The notes under the pieces are model-generated. The model was not told the DNA's origin and did no database searches. It saw only the letters and a list, made by a program, of their open reading frames with translations. DNA of 64,000 nt from Flammeovirga agarivorans (GTDB lineage Bacteria > Bacteroidota > Bacteroidia > Cytophagales > Flammeovirgaceae). Where the stretch lies: NCBI RefSeq assembly GCF_012641475.1, contig NZ_JABAIL010000006.1, forward strand, positions 1 through 64,000, given 5' to 3'. This document shows positions 1-7,730 of the stretch, one piece after another. How positions within the stretch are numbered: the stretch's first letter is position 1; the number at the start of each line of letters is the position of its first letter. The position numbers and the translations under genes were made by a program.

Positions 1-125
1 GAATTGTCTTTTATGGATCCGCTTTCGCTGATCTTGTAATTACTTTTCAATACATTAAAAGAACGTTTGAGCCATTGCCCAATGAACTGTATATCAGTTT
101 GTTTTATGCTACTCCGTTTGAGAAG
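1..125 (-). other. Probable 5' leader of an rRNA operon (operon body lies left of the window)
   Basis: On the minus strand, the bases after the most proximal promoter contain GTTCATTGGGCAATGG and then TTCTTTTAATGTATTGAAAA followed by AGTAATTACAAG. Strings of the type GTTCATTGACATATTG...AAGTAA are common just before 16S and 23S genes in Bacteroidota, so I infer an rRNA leader. No mature rRNA sequence is inside the window. No open reading frame is seen here. The alternative is another highly expressed stable RNA. Confidence 0.55.
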
Positions 126-131
126 CGAGTG

Positions 132-162
132 CAAAGGTAAGAACTAAATTTTAATCTCCAAA
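132..162 (-). promoter_or_regulatory. Tandem promoter P1 (proximal), reading leftward
   Basis: The -7 box TACCTTTG is on the minus strand at 132-139 and the -33 box TTTG is at 159-162, separated by exactly 19 bases. This matches the Bacteroidota housekeeping consensus (TTTG, 19-21 bases, TAnnTTTG). The sequence after the box, CACTCGCTTCTCAAACGG, is shared with the other two promoters. Transcription would start near 125. Confidence 0.82.
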
Positions 163-287
163 CTCTTTTTGAAAAAATTTTATTTTATTTTTTCGAGCTA
201 CTTTCTGAAGATTTTCAACCTCCCATTCTCTGCTTAAAAAGCCCAACGTTTTAGTCTTTTATAACCGCCTCTTTTCAGAAGCGAGTG

Positions 288-318
288 CAAAGGTAAGAAG
301 AGAAATTTAATATGCAAT
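288..318 (-). promoter_or_regulatory. Tandem promoter P2, reading leftward
   Basis: The -7 box TACCTTTG lies at 288-295 and a -33 box ATTG at 315-318, again exactly 19 bases apart. The initially transcribed sequence CACTCGCTTCT is identical to that of P1. Two or three stacked strong promoters are typical of rRNA operons. Confidence 0.8.
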
Positions 319-434
319 GCTTATTTGATTTCATTTGAAATTTTAATTTACATCACTGTCTTCTTTGCAAAATGTTGAAATGAATAGTACTTACTAGAAG
401 TGTTTTTCATTTGGCCTTCCGTTTGAAGGGAGTG

Positions 435-465
435 CAAAGGTAATAGCTAACTTGATAAATGCAAT
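435..465 (-). promoter_or_regulatory. Tandem promoter P3 (distal), reading leftward
   Basis: The -7 box TACCTTTG lies at 435-442 and a -33 box ATTG at 462-465 with the same 19-base spacing. The start region CACTCCCTTCAAACGG resembles P1. The stretch 1-600 contains these three promoters, the leader and a terminator, and no gene. Confidence 0.78.
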
Positions 466-532
466 ACCATTCATATATTTTTTTATATAAATTTCATTAA
501 ACTACTTATTATAAGTACTATATAAAAATTAT

Positions 533-583
533 CCTCTATTATTTAATGGTTTTTTAAATTCATGAACCATTAAATAATAGAGG
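533..583. terminator. Long perfect hairpin terminator
   Basis: A 19-base perfect inverted repeat (arms 533-551 and 565-583, loop of 13) sits directly after the stop of the DUF1254 gene. It separates that gene from the strong promoters on the same strand, so it probably ends the DUF1254 transcript. Confidence 0.75.
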
Positions 584-600
584 AGTATATTCTTGGATTA

Positions 601-2109
601 TTACTTTCCGATATCTAAAGTTGAAATCTCTTCAATTTCATTTAATCTCCATTTCCCATCAATCCATTCTTGTTCTGGCCCGTAATTTCTAAAAATTGTG
701 AACCATGATTTCCCAGGTATTGTCTGTAACCAGTTTCCTTCTTTTCCTTCTATAGGTTCCGGTGAAAAGTATATATCAATTGATCCATCTTCATTATACA
801 CTAAATCTTTTTTATTACTATCTAAAGATGGGTGGACTTGATTTGTTTGAATCATGGATCTTGTTTGTGTATCATATAAAGTAACCGCCCAGAATCTTGC
901 AGTAGGAACATCTGCATCTATATGCAATACATAAGTCTTGCTACCATCATATGCTACACCGTCTTTTGCAACATAAGATATCCCATAGTCTGAACCCTTT
1001 CCTGCTATCTGCATTGCCATGGCTGGAGTAATTCCTGTATAAGGGTAGTGGAACATATCTCTTGCCTCTTTCTTGACGGCACCTTGATCATTAAAAAATA
1101 CATCTCTATCCGCAAACCCCATTCTCCAAGAACTATTAGGGTCATCCTCATAAAGATTTACTCCTTCTCGTCTTGGATACCATACAATCGATCTAGCACT
1201 TGCATTACCCAAAGCCACTGCTTCATTTAATATTCCGACCATTCTTTTATCAGGGTTGAACTCAACACCCTTTTCGATTCCTATAGACCTGAATGTACCT
1301 AAGATTTCAGCATCAAAAGTTGATGTAGATTCATACTGTACCATTTCATTGATTTCATTATAGAACTCAATATTATTTGAATGAATAGTATTCATTTCTT
1401 TTCCTGTAGCATGTATGAAATTCATGTCATCTCTCAATTCAGGTTGACTAGCTGGATACGATCTATATTTTGCAATTACATTATCTATTGTCTTTTGACC
1501 TCCATTCATCCTTAATAACACCCAATTGATATGAGATTTTGAATAGACTGGAAAACAACCTTCTGGTATTTCTCCTTCGTATCCGACGGGAAGAATCGCA
1601 TATTTCCCTCCTTTGCCTTTATCTCTACCAATCATTCCTAAATCACAGATGTAATTGAATGACATATCATTTACGAATCCCAAAGCACCGTCAGGAATTT
1701 CAATAATTACTACACCATCTCTTTTTGTATCAACAAAACCTGTGACATACATTGTTGAGGTATTAGCCGTTAAGAAAAGTGATTTAGAATCCATCATGCC
1801 ATCAAATATCAATGTAGAGTTCGCAGTGGTGTTGCCCATTTTATAATGACCTTTATATAAAGACCAAATTGAAGCATATTTCATCCCATCCATAAAAGCG
1901 GTATATGCTCTAGATTTATCCATGAAATTATAGGCTGTTTCAACCGTTTCTTTTGAAGGTACACCATCAAAGAAGTTTAACTCTCCTTCTGATGTCTCAA
2001 TCTTATCTGGAGTAATGACACTCTCAGGAATATCTGTTGACATTTTATATTGAGCGTTTGCTAATAACGAAGATGATAACAACAATGTAGAGAAGATTAT
2101 TTTTTTCAT
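601..2109 (-). CDS. DUF1254/DUF1214 exported protein
   Basis: This 502-residue protein starts with a signal peptide (residues 1-19, ending LLANAQ), so it is exported. The N-terminal half looks like DUF1254 (about 60-190). The C-terminal part looks like DUF1214 (about 385-490), with the typical run FWAVTLYDTQTRSMI and, near the end, a W-x-x-x-P-G-K-S-W segment. The two domains normally occur together, as here, in secreted proteins of unknown biochemical role. It stands alone: a strong terminator follows, and the upstream 425 bases hold no other gene of its strand. The start is an ATG directly before the signal peptide. Family recognition is good; function is unknown. Confidence 0.85.
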   Translation of the reverse strand: MKKIIFSTLLLSSSLLANAQYKMSTDIPESVITPDKIETSEGELNFFDGVPSKETVETAYNFMDKSRAYTAFMDGMKYASIWSLYKGHYKMGNTTANSTLIFDGMMDSKSLFLTANTSTMYVTGFVDTKRDGVVIIEIPDGALGFVNDMSFNYICDLGMIGRDKGKGGKYAILPVGYEGEIPEGCFPVYSKSHINWVLLRMNGGQKTIDNVIAKYRSYPASQPELRDDMNFIHATGKEMNTIHSNNIEFYNEINEMVQYESTSTFDAEILGTFRSIGIEKGVEFNPDKRMVGILNEAVALGNASARSIVWYPRREGVNLYEDDPNSSWRMGFADRDVFFNDQGAVKKEARDMFHYPYTGITPAMAMQIAGKGSDYGISYVAKDGVAYDGSKTYVLHIDADVPTARFWAVTLYDTQTRSMIQTNQVHPSLDSNKKDLVYNEDGSIDIYFSPEPIEGKEGNWLQTIPGKSWFTIFRNYGPEQEWIDGKWRLNEIEEISTLDIGK

Positions 2110-2304
2110 GATAACGATTTTTGTTTTGATTTACTTAATCTAACGTCATCACATGAGAAGAAGAATATTAAATTTTAATCCTGTTTTAATAAATTTTATT
2201 CGTTCATGAAAATTTTCTCTAAGAATACATTAAAAGAAGTGAGGCTGATAATGATGAACTCATCTTTCGTTTAATCAACACTTCATTTTAAATGGTTCCA
2301 TGCG

Positions 2305-2331
2305 CTTACATATTTAATTGATTTATGTAAG
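2305..2331. repeat. Small inverted repeat in the gap 2110-2534
   Basis: Arms CTTACATA (2305-2312) and TATGTAAG (2324-2331) form a perfect 8-base inverted repeat. It may be an operator for the minus-strand gene at 601-2109 or may be chance. Apart from this and the hairpins at 2455-2523 I see nothing in 2110-2534. Confidence 0.3.
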
Positions 2332-2454
2332 TGGCCAGTACATTGGTTGATATTACAGTCTATTAAAGAAATAGTTAATGACAAGCAGAACGAAATATTA
2401 TGAGTTCTCTTCGTAAATAAGTGATTTTAAATAATCTATTCTAAGATAAAAAAT

Positions 2455-2523
2455 AAAGGTCCCATTTTGGGACCTTTAATGGAAAATGTCAGAAATAGAA
2501 TAGAGGTCCCAAAATGGGACCTC
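2455..2523. terminator. Two mirror-image hairpins
   Basis: Hairpin A (2455-2477) has arms AAAGGTCCCA and TGGGACCTTT. Hairpin B (2503-2523) has arms GAGGTCCCA and TGGGACCTC. Their 19-base cores are exact reverse complements of each other, so the pair can fold as two short hairpins or one long one. They lie just after the stop of the membrane-protein gene and probably end that minus-strand transcript. Confidence 0.7.
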
Positions 2524-2534
2524 CTGTATAATAG

Positions 2535-3305
2535 TTAAAAACCAATCTTTTGCTGTGAGGGTTTGAAATTTTGTAATAGAAAAAAAGCTTCTTCTTCAGG
2601 CAAATTGAAATAATCAACTAACATTTTAATATTAGAAATTTCACCTTCTTTTATTAATTCTATAATCTTAGATTTTTTCTTATCCACTTCATTTAAAGTT
2701 AATAGTTGATTTTCATTTTCAACATTAATTGATTTTCTACTTTTTGTTTCAATTGAAGAAGCTAGAAAAGCTAATAAAAATAATATTACTGAAAAACATC
2801 TAAATTGATTAGCAAGAATATTAGCTTCTGTGAGATCTTCTTGCTGTTGAATTAATAATTGTTCTCTTTTTTGTTCTGCGGTTTTAAGTTGTTTTTGTGA
2901 ATCTAGGAACGTTTGATATAATGCCCAATTCGTTTTTCCTTTTATAGTATGGTTTGAACTTCGCTGGATTGTTGCTTCAATATTTTTGATTTGTGTCTCA
3001 ATTTCAACTGTAGAAGCAATGCCAATACTTTCTTTAGCATGTACAAACTGTCCATTCCATTCTGAATAAAAAACAAAAGCTGTCAATGATAAAGATAGTA
3101 TGATGTACTGATTTAAAGATTTTGTAGCCTTATAATATATGATAGACTGATAAGTATAATGGTGGGAGAGAAATACAATAAAGACTGATATCAGTAAAGA
3201 TGGTAGAAAGGATGTGTGTTCTGATAAAAATAAAAACATCACATAGGAACTATAACACATTGAAATCACTACCAAAGAGTAATCAATGATTTTTACAGGT
3301 TTCAT
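2535..3305 (-). CDS. Membrane protein with coiled coil, function unknown
   Basis: I choose the ATG at 3305 (256 residues, starting MKPVKIIDYS). The longer reading frame to 3383 begins with TTG and adds a hydrophilic stretch that looks non-coding. Three hydrophobic segments (about 6-26, 32-52, 62-82) are followed by a charged, glutamine-rich coiled coil (about 105-165), a fourth membrane segment (about 168-186) and a cytoplasmic tail. The tail (about 212-250) looks like a small helix-turn-helix (IKMLVDYFNLPEEEAF). It lies downstream of parB on the same strand, separated by a hairpin. A role tied to the replicon (membrane anchoring or partition) is only a guess from position. I do not recognise a family. 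Confidence 0.65.
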   Translation of the reverse strand: MKPVKIIDYSLVVISMCYSSYVMFLFLSEHTSFLPSLLISVFIVFLSHHYTYQSIIYYKATKSLNQYIILSLSLTAFVFYSEWNGQFVHAKESIGIASTVEIETQIKNIEATIQRSSNHTIKGKTNWALYQTFLDSQKQLKTAEQKREQLLIQQQEDLTEANILANQFRCFSVILFLLAFLASSIETKSRKSINVENENQLLTLNEVDKKKSKIIELIKEGEISNIKMLVDYFNLPEEEAFFLLQNFKPSQQKIGF

Positions 3306-3394
3306 GAAAATAACTATATTTGAATTAAACAATTTGTAGTTGATGGGGTGAGATACTTCAACTACATCGCAGGGAATCTGCAATTGGATTTATT

Positions 3395-3418
3395 GGGATA
3401 GTCAAAATTGACTATCCC
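3395..3418. terminator. Hairpin after parB
   Basis: The arms GGGATAGTCAA and TTGACTATCCC form an 11-base perfect stem eight bases past the parB stop. A T-run follows on the plus strand only. On the parB strand it may act as a weak terminator or RNA-stabilising hairpin rather than a full stop. Confidence 0.6.
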
Positions 3419-3426
3419 TTTTTATA

Positions 3427-4308
3427 TTAAATATCTAATTCGTATTTAGATATTAATTCTTTTATTGACTCTTCCATTGATAATTTTTCGGCTTTACCTA
3501 ATTCCTTATCTAATGGAGTATCTATTAATGTTCTAATCGTTTTATTTACCTTATTAAAGGTAAAAGGCTTAGGAATATTATTTACAGCTCTTGTACTTGC
3601 TTTTTTCTCTACAGCCTCAAGTTCATTTAATAAGTACTTTTCTAAATCTTCAACGACAATTTCTTCAGTAGCTAAAGCTTTAGAAGCATCTTCAAACTTA
3701 GCAATAGTAATACTATGTTCTCCATCAAAGTATGCATGTTTGAATTCATCGGAAACTTGATCCAATAATTCAGCAATAGTGGCATCCCTTAAGATTGTAT
3801 TTTTTCCAACACCATATTCTTTTGCTAATACATCATACAGTTTTCCTCTACCGGTAGTATACCCAACTTGTCCTTTGTGGGTTAAATAATGATGTCCTCT
3901 GTAGAAAGACATTTCTCGTTTAGAAAGGTTTCTTTTACCGATTTGGTTCTTGATCATCCAAAGTTTTGCATCTTCGATATTGTCAATATCTACAATTACT
4001 TCTTCAAATTCGTATCCATAATCAGCCCCTCCAAGTTCATTGACTATCTCAAAACGATTGTGCCCATCTAAAAGGATCTTTTGACCATTCTCCATATAGA
4101 AGAAGGTTAGAGGATCTCTTACTCCTTCTTTTTCGATTGATTCTTTTAAATTTTGACGTTCTGAACTCGTTAGTGGGCGAATCCATTTCTTTAATTCAGG
4201 TAAAACATGGACAGAGTCAGTTGACATTTCTTCCTTCTTCGAATCGATTAGCTTGGATGATTTATTACTATTTGGTAAAAAATCTCCGATATTAATTTCA
4301 TTAGACAT
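3427..4308 (-). CDS. parB: ParB-family partition protein
   Basis: ParB-type DNA-binding partner of the adjacent ParA, expected to bind a centromere site near the origin. The ParB/sulfiredoxin-like domain spans about 38-130, with a divergent box LLDGHNRFEI (about 79-88) in place of the usual GERRxRA. A helix-turn-helix follows (LAKEYGVGKNTILRDA, about 160-175), then a charged C-terminal region. The longer frame starts with TTG at 4314; the ATG at 4308 (MSNEINIG) is the better start and overlaps the parA stop by 8 bases, so the two genes are translationally coupled. Length, 293 residues, is normal for the family. Confidence 0.88.
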   Translation of the reverse strand: MSNEINIGDFLPNSNKSSKLIDSKKEEMSTDSVHVLPELKKWIRPLTSSERQNLKESIEKEGVRDPLTFFYMENGQKILLDGHNRFEIVNELGGADYGYEFEEVIVDIDNIEDAKLWMIKNQIGKRNLSKREMSFYRGHHYLTHKGQVGYTTGRGKLYDVLAKEYGVGKNTILRDATIAELLDQVSDEFKHAYFDGEHSITIAKFEDASKALATEEIVVEDLEKYLLNELEAVEKKASTRAVNNIPKPFTFNKVNKTIRTLIDTPLDKELGKAEKLSMEESIKELISKYELDI

Positions 4309-5293
4309 ACTCAATAAATTCTGTGGCTAAATTTGTATGTTCTTCCATACCTTTTTTAATTCCTTCTTTTTCTTGTCTTTTTAGAGACTCATCTTCAAAT
4401 AATGAGAAGATGTCTTTACCATAAAGTGGGCCTTTATTATAAGCCATATCTCTTACAGCAATTTCAGTATTGAATACTTTGTAGTTTGTTGAACGAAGTG
4501 CCTCCTTATATTTATTCATATCTTTTGTTCTACCTGATTTGGTGAACAAGAAGCCTAGAATTTCAAGGTTAGGATTTTCTTCTTTATAATCATTGATGTG
4601 ATTAATTACATTATTAATTCCTCTAAATGCAAATTCTGAAGCGTCTACAGGAATTAAAGCTCTATTGGAGGCAATCAAACATGCATCATTAGTGATTAGG
4701 GCAAATGAAGGAGATAGATCAAAAAAGATATAATCATACTCCATTTCAATTTTATCAATTACTAATCGCTTTACCAATTTATAAGAAGAAGGACCTGAGT
4801 TCCTATTTAAGTTTTTATTAGTAAAGTCAAGATTGGTAGTTGATGGAATAATATGTAAGTTTTCCTGATATTTTAAAATGGAATCATTTACATTACAATT
4901 TCCTTCAATTACATCGGATAACTCTCTACTCTCAAATTGTTGAGGATCTTTGTATCCTAAATGTTGTGTTAAGTTTCCTTGTGGATCAGCATCAATTAAT
5001 AGTACTTTCTTACCCATTCTTGAAAGTGCTGCTCCTAAATTACATGCAGTTGTAGTTTTGGCTACACCACCTTTGTTATTAATAATAGAAACTACTTTAA
5101 ATTTATCCTTTAATTTTAATCCAAGTGGGGTAAGTACTTGTATTAGTTTTTCAATGTACTCTGGCTTTAAGTTCTGTTCGCCATTTAATGCTTTGTATAA
5201 CGATCTAGTAGGTATACCAGCCTTTTTTTCTACTACAGAAATCTTCAGCATTTCATTTTCCCCTACAAAATCAAGAATATCTTTTTGTGTCAT
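4301..5293 (-). CDS. parA: ParA-family partition ATPase
   Basis: Walker-type partition ATPase that drives segregation of the replicon. It has an N-terminal helix-turn-helix-like region (about 15-58, SVVEKKAGIPTRSLYKALNG). The deviant Walker A motif INNKGGVAKTT (71-81, signature Lys74) and the switch region LIDADPQGN (99-107) follow. The segment YIFFDLSPSF lies about 60 residues before the middle of the C-terminal half. An N-terminal DNA-binding domain is typical of plasmid type Ia ParA proteins that repress their own promoter, unlike the short chromosomal ParA/Soj. It is the first gene of a parA-parB operon transcribed away from the origin. The ATG at 5293 is a clear start. Confidence 0.93.
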   Translation of the reverse strand: MTQKDILDFVGENEMLKISVVEKKAGIPTRSLYKALNGEQNLKPEYIEKLIQVLTPLGLKLKDKFKVVSIINNKGGVAKTTTACNLGAALSRMGKKVLLIDADPQGNLTQHLGYKDPQQFESRELSDVIEGNCNVNDSILKYQENLHIIPSTTNLDFTNKNLNRNSGPSSYKLVKRLVIDKIEMEYDYIFFDLSPSFALITNDACLIASNRALIPVDASEFAFRGINNVINHINDYKEENPNLEILGFLFTKSGRTKDMNKYKEALRSTNYKVFNTEIAVRDMAYNKGPLYGKDIFSLFEDESLKRQEKEGIKKGMEEHTNLATEFIEYV

Positions 5294-5359
5294 TGATTGT
5301 GTTGAATTTAAATTTGATAATACAAATCAAAACAAATTTTATTGAATCAAAAACAATTT

Positions 5360-5416
5360 AGTACTTTTTTTTACTTTTTACACCTTAAATTAATCTATAA
5401 AGTACTTTTTTTTACT
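5360..5416. repeat. 16-base direct repeat in front of parA (candidate ParA operator or parS)
   Basis: AGTACTTTTTTTTACT occurs at 5360-5375 and again at 5401-5416, 41 bases apart, in the leader of parA. Since the ParA carries an N-terminal DNA-binding domain, an autoregulatory operator is expected here. A centromere bound by ParB is the alternative. It is seen directly as a repeat; its function is inference. Confidence 0.55.
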
Positions 5417-5636
5417 CTTAGGGGAATTTTTTTATCTAAATTGAGGTGTAAATTTTATAAAGTAAACTAAATCCTAGTAGTTAGACCATAATATGAGTAT
5501 AAATACAAGTAGTTTACTCAGTTTTGGAACCATAAATTTATAGATCATAGTGATTAGACCGTATTTCAATCATTAATCCTAGTAGTTGGACCATAAAAGA
5601 TCCCTTTTTTCATTAATTTTTATTCCATTAGGGTTC

Positions 5637-5657
5637 TAATTACGGACTTCAACTAGT
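5637..5657 (-). promoter_or_regulatory. Solitary operator-like half site
   Basis: On the minus strand this reads ACTAGTTGAAGTCCGTAAT, close to the half sites next to rep (6230-6247 and 6273-6286). It probably is another initiator-binding site, placed at the left edge of the AT-rich core. Confidence 0.5.
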
Positions 5658-5790
5658 ATTTAATATATTCAATAGAAAAAAATATAACCAAAAGACTATA
5701 TTTAATAGTACTTTGTTATTTAAACTTTATATATTCTTATTATTTATACTAATCATAACTAACTGATAAACAGTTTTATATATCTAATTT
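5654..5790. other. AT-rich core, candidate DNA unwinding element
   Basis: This stretch between iterons is extremely poor in G and C. In 5701-5760 I count 8 G/C in 60 bases. An AT-rich element flanked by iterons is the standard opening site of such origins. No clear DnaA box was seen. Confidence 0.5.
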
Positions 5791-6229
5791 GTATAGTAGT
5801 TAGACCATATATATCATAGTACTTTACTCTTTTAATCCTAGTGGATAGACCGCAAGTAGCATAGTAGTTTGCATAAAAGGTATAGTAATTAGAACAAAAG
5901 TATAGTAGTTAGACCGTATATTTAATGATATTTTAGCTATTCTAATCTTAAAAACTAGTGAATAGACCATAAAAATGTACTAAAGTATAGTGAATAGACC
6001 AATAAATGAGCTTTTCCGGTTAGTTCAAGACTATTCATTGGCTCATTTCATACAAATTGTATGGTCCAAAGACTTGTATTTATTAAACCATAGTAATTAG
6101 ACCATAAGTATTTGAGTAAAGTACTATGTATTAACCCTAGCATTTAATTATGAAATACTTATAAAGTATAGTAGTCTACTCTTTAAACCATAGTAATTAG
6201 ACCATATATTTTAGATAATTTCACTAAAA

Positions 6230-6247
6230 ACTAGTGCAAGTCCGAAA
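6230..6247 (+). promoter_or_regulatory. Initiator half site upstream of rep
   Basis: ACTAGTGCAAGTCCGAAA resembles both the iteron (CTAGT...AG.CC) and the arms of the palindrome at 6273-6310. It is a probable single Rep-binding site. Confidence 0.5.
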
Positions 6248-6272
6248 TTTTTCTTCAGTTTTATTGTAAAAA

Positions 6273-6310
6273 CTAATGTTAGTCCGTAATATGCATCGGA
6301 CTTAACTTAG
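6273..6310. promoter_or_regulatory. Palindromic operator of rep
   Basis: The arms CTAATGTTAGTCCG (6273-6286) and CGGACTTAACTTAG (6297-6310) form an imperfect inverted repeat around a 10-base spacer, 66 bases before the rep ATG. Each arm resembles an iteron. In Rep_3 plasmids, Rep monomers bind iterons and Rep dimers repress at such a palindrome, so autoregulation is inferred. Confidence 0.7.
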
Positions 6311-6376
6311 TATTAAGCTCAAAAATTAATAGAGAATCTGATTTTTTACTTCAAAACTCTAAACTTTTTTACTGAA

Positions 6377-7546
6377 ATGAATAATATTTTAACCAAAGTA
6401 TGGGTAAAAAGACATAATAACCTTGTGAGGGCTCATCAAAAAAATACGATGAGTTTAACTGCCCAAAAATTATTATTGTTTGCATTTACAGTGAAAGACC
6501 AGGACTTGGACAAAGTACTTGAGTTTAGAGTGGCCGATTTTCTAGGAAGAAATCCTGGAGGTAAGGATATTAAGAATATTGATCAAGCTTGTGACGAACT
6601 TTCTTCATCTAAAATTAGAGAGGGTAGTGGTATCAATGATGCTGATTATGAATCAGATGAATTTAATAGAAAGTATATTACTTTATTTGATACGATTGAA
6701 TTAAACAAAACAAGAGTAGCATTTAAGTTTAATAGAACTTTTAAAAAGTTTTTGGGCCCAGCCAACAATTACACTCAATACCTATTCAGTAACCTGAAGG
6801 ACATGAGGTCTCCACATGCCGTTCGTTTGTATGATTATTTGATTGGTGGTGTAGGTAAATACTCAGAAAGAAGAGTTGAGTTACAAGAGCTTAAAGCAGT
6901 GTTAGGTGTTGCTGATAAAAAATCGTACAATGTCTTCAATACTTTCAAAAATACTGTTCTAGAGCAAGCAGTGAAGAGTATTAATCAGACTTCAGACATA
7001 CATTTAGCTTATCAGCCCTTAAGAATGTCTGGTAGAAAGTATACTCATATTTATTTTACTTTTAGTAAGAAGCAGGAGATAGCTAAGGTCGAAGCATCTA
7101 ATGATATGGGATTAAGCCCAGAAAATGCTGCTAAAATTGCTTCTATGAAAGAAATGAACTTGCCTGAGGCAATTATTCAAGCAACCGTAAAAGAGCTTCT
7201 GAGCCAGCAAAAATCGGCTCCAATTGATATTACTGAGGTAGAGGTAGTTACTGAACAGGAAAAAACATCTTCAAATATTGCAGGTGCAGGGCAACAAGAT
7301 TTATTCTCACAAAATACTGCACAACCAACTGGTGATGATTTTGAAGAGAAACTACATAGATTACAGATTAGACTTAAAGAAATTGGTCTAACTCAAGCTG
7401 TAATCAAGGTCGCTGTTGTAAAATATAAGAAGAACCCTTCATTGAAAATATGGGGTGAGATAAATAAGGTGAAAATGGCTATGCGTGATAATGCACAGTT
7501 TCCTAATAAACATACTCTAAAAAAGTGGATTGAGGAAGCTGCATAA
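6377..7546 (+). CDS. rep: Rep_3-family replication initiator
   Basis: Initiator protein that binds the iterons and opens the origin. The 389-residue protein has the two winged-helix layout of the Rep_3 family. Wing 1 includes RAHQKNTMSLTAQKLLLFAF (about 19-38), close to the usual N-terminus. Wing 2 includes the family signature SPHAVRLYDYL (about 144-154) and FNTFKNTVLEQAVKSINQ (about 185-202), the DNA-recognition part. After about residue 235 comes an extension with two similar helical segments (LSPENAAKIASMKEMNLPEA at 245 and LKEIGLTQAVIKVAV near 335), so it is longer than many plasmid Reps. It is divergent from parAB across the origin, and the palindrome upstream suggests self-repression. 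Confidence 0.9.
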   Translation: MNNILTKVWVKRHNNLVRAHQKNTMSLTAQKLLLFAFTVKDQDLDKVLEFRVADFLGRNPGGKDIKNIDQACDELSSSKIREGSGINDADYESDEFNRKYITLFDTIELNKTRVAFKFNRTFKKFLGPANNYTQYLFSNLKDMRSPHAVRLYDYLIGGVGKYSERRVELQELKAVLGVADKKSYNVFNTFKNTVLEQAVKSINQTSDIHLAYQPLRMSGRKYTHIYFTFSKKQEIAKVEASNDMGLSPENAAKIASMKEMNLPEAIIQATVKELLSQQKSAPIDITEVEVVTEQEKTSSNIAGAGQQDLFSQNTAQPTGDDFEEKLHRLQIRLKEIGLTQAVIKVAVVKYKKNPSLKIWGEINKVKMAMRDNAQFPNKHTLKKWIEEAA

Positions 7547-7730
7547 GTACATGTAACATTAAACACTAATTACCGATTGATGAAGACAACAATAGCTATA
7601 AACACTTAAAAAACAGTTAATTATTGAAAATTATCTAAAATGGTATATTTCAAAAACAAGTTCGGAAAATTTATTGTGTGTCATTAGACTAAAATATTTG
7701 CTTTAGGAATGATTCTTCTACCATAGTCTA

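Larger units (their letters stand above)
5473..6206 (+). other. Replication origin with iteron array
   Basis: About eleven copies of an 18-base iteron, consensus CCTAGTAGTTAGACCATA, lie in one orientation. They start at 5473, 5546, 5578, 5792, 5837, 5881 (degenerate), 5901, 5954, 5986, 6089 and 6189. The last two are the centre of a 24-base identical block repeated exactly 100 bases apart. A further partial copy lies near 5860. Spacing is irregular. The array stands between divergent parA and rep, the usual place for an iteron-controlled origin. The whole gap 5294-6376 has no gene. Confidence 0.88.

Noticed and set aside
1655-1846. Short plus-strand frame opposite the DUF1254 gene
   Set aside because: Antisense shadow of a well-supported coding region.
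4950-5345. 131-residue plus-strand frame opposite parA
   Set aside because: It lies fully antisense to the clear parA coding sequence and has no recognisable features; it is a shadow.
5473-6206. Iteron array as a CRISPR array
   Set aside because: Copies are short, degenerate and irregularly spaced, with no uniform spacers and no cas genes; position between rep and parA fits an origin.
7639-7686. 15-codon frame between rep and the M15 gene
   Set aside because: Too short, with no supporting signal or conservation that can be judged here.
2110-7730. Transposase or insertion sequence near the replication module
   Set aside because: No transposase-like frame and no paired terminal inverted repeats with target duplications were seen.
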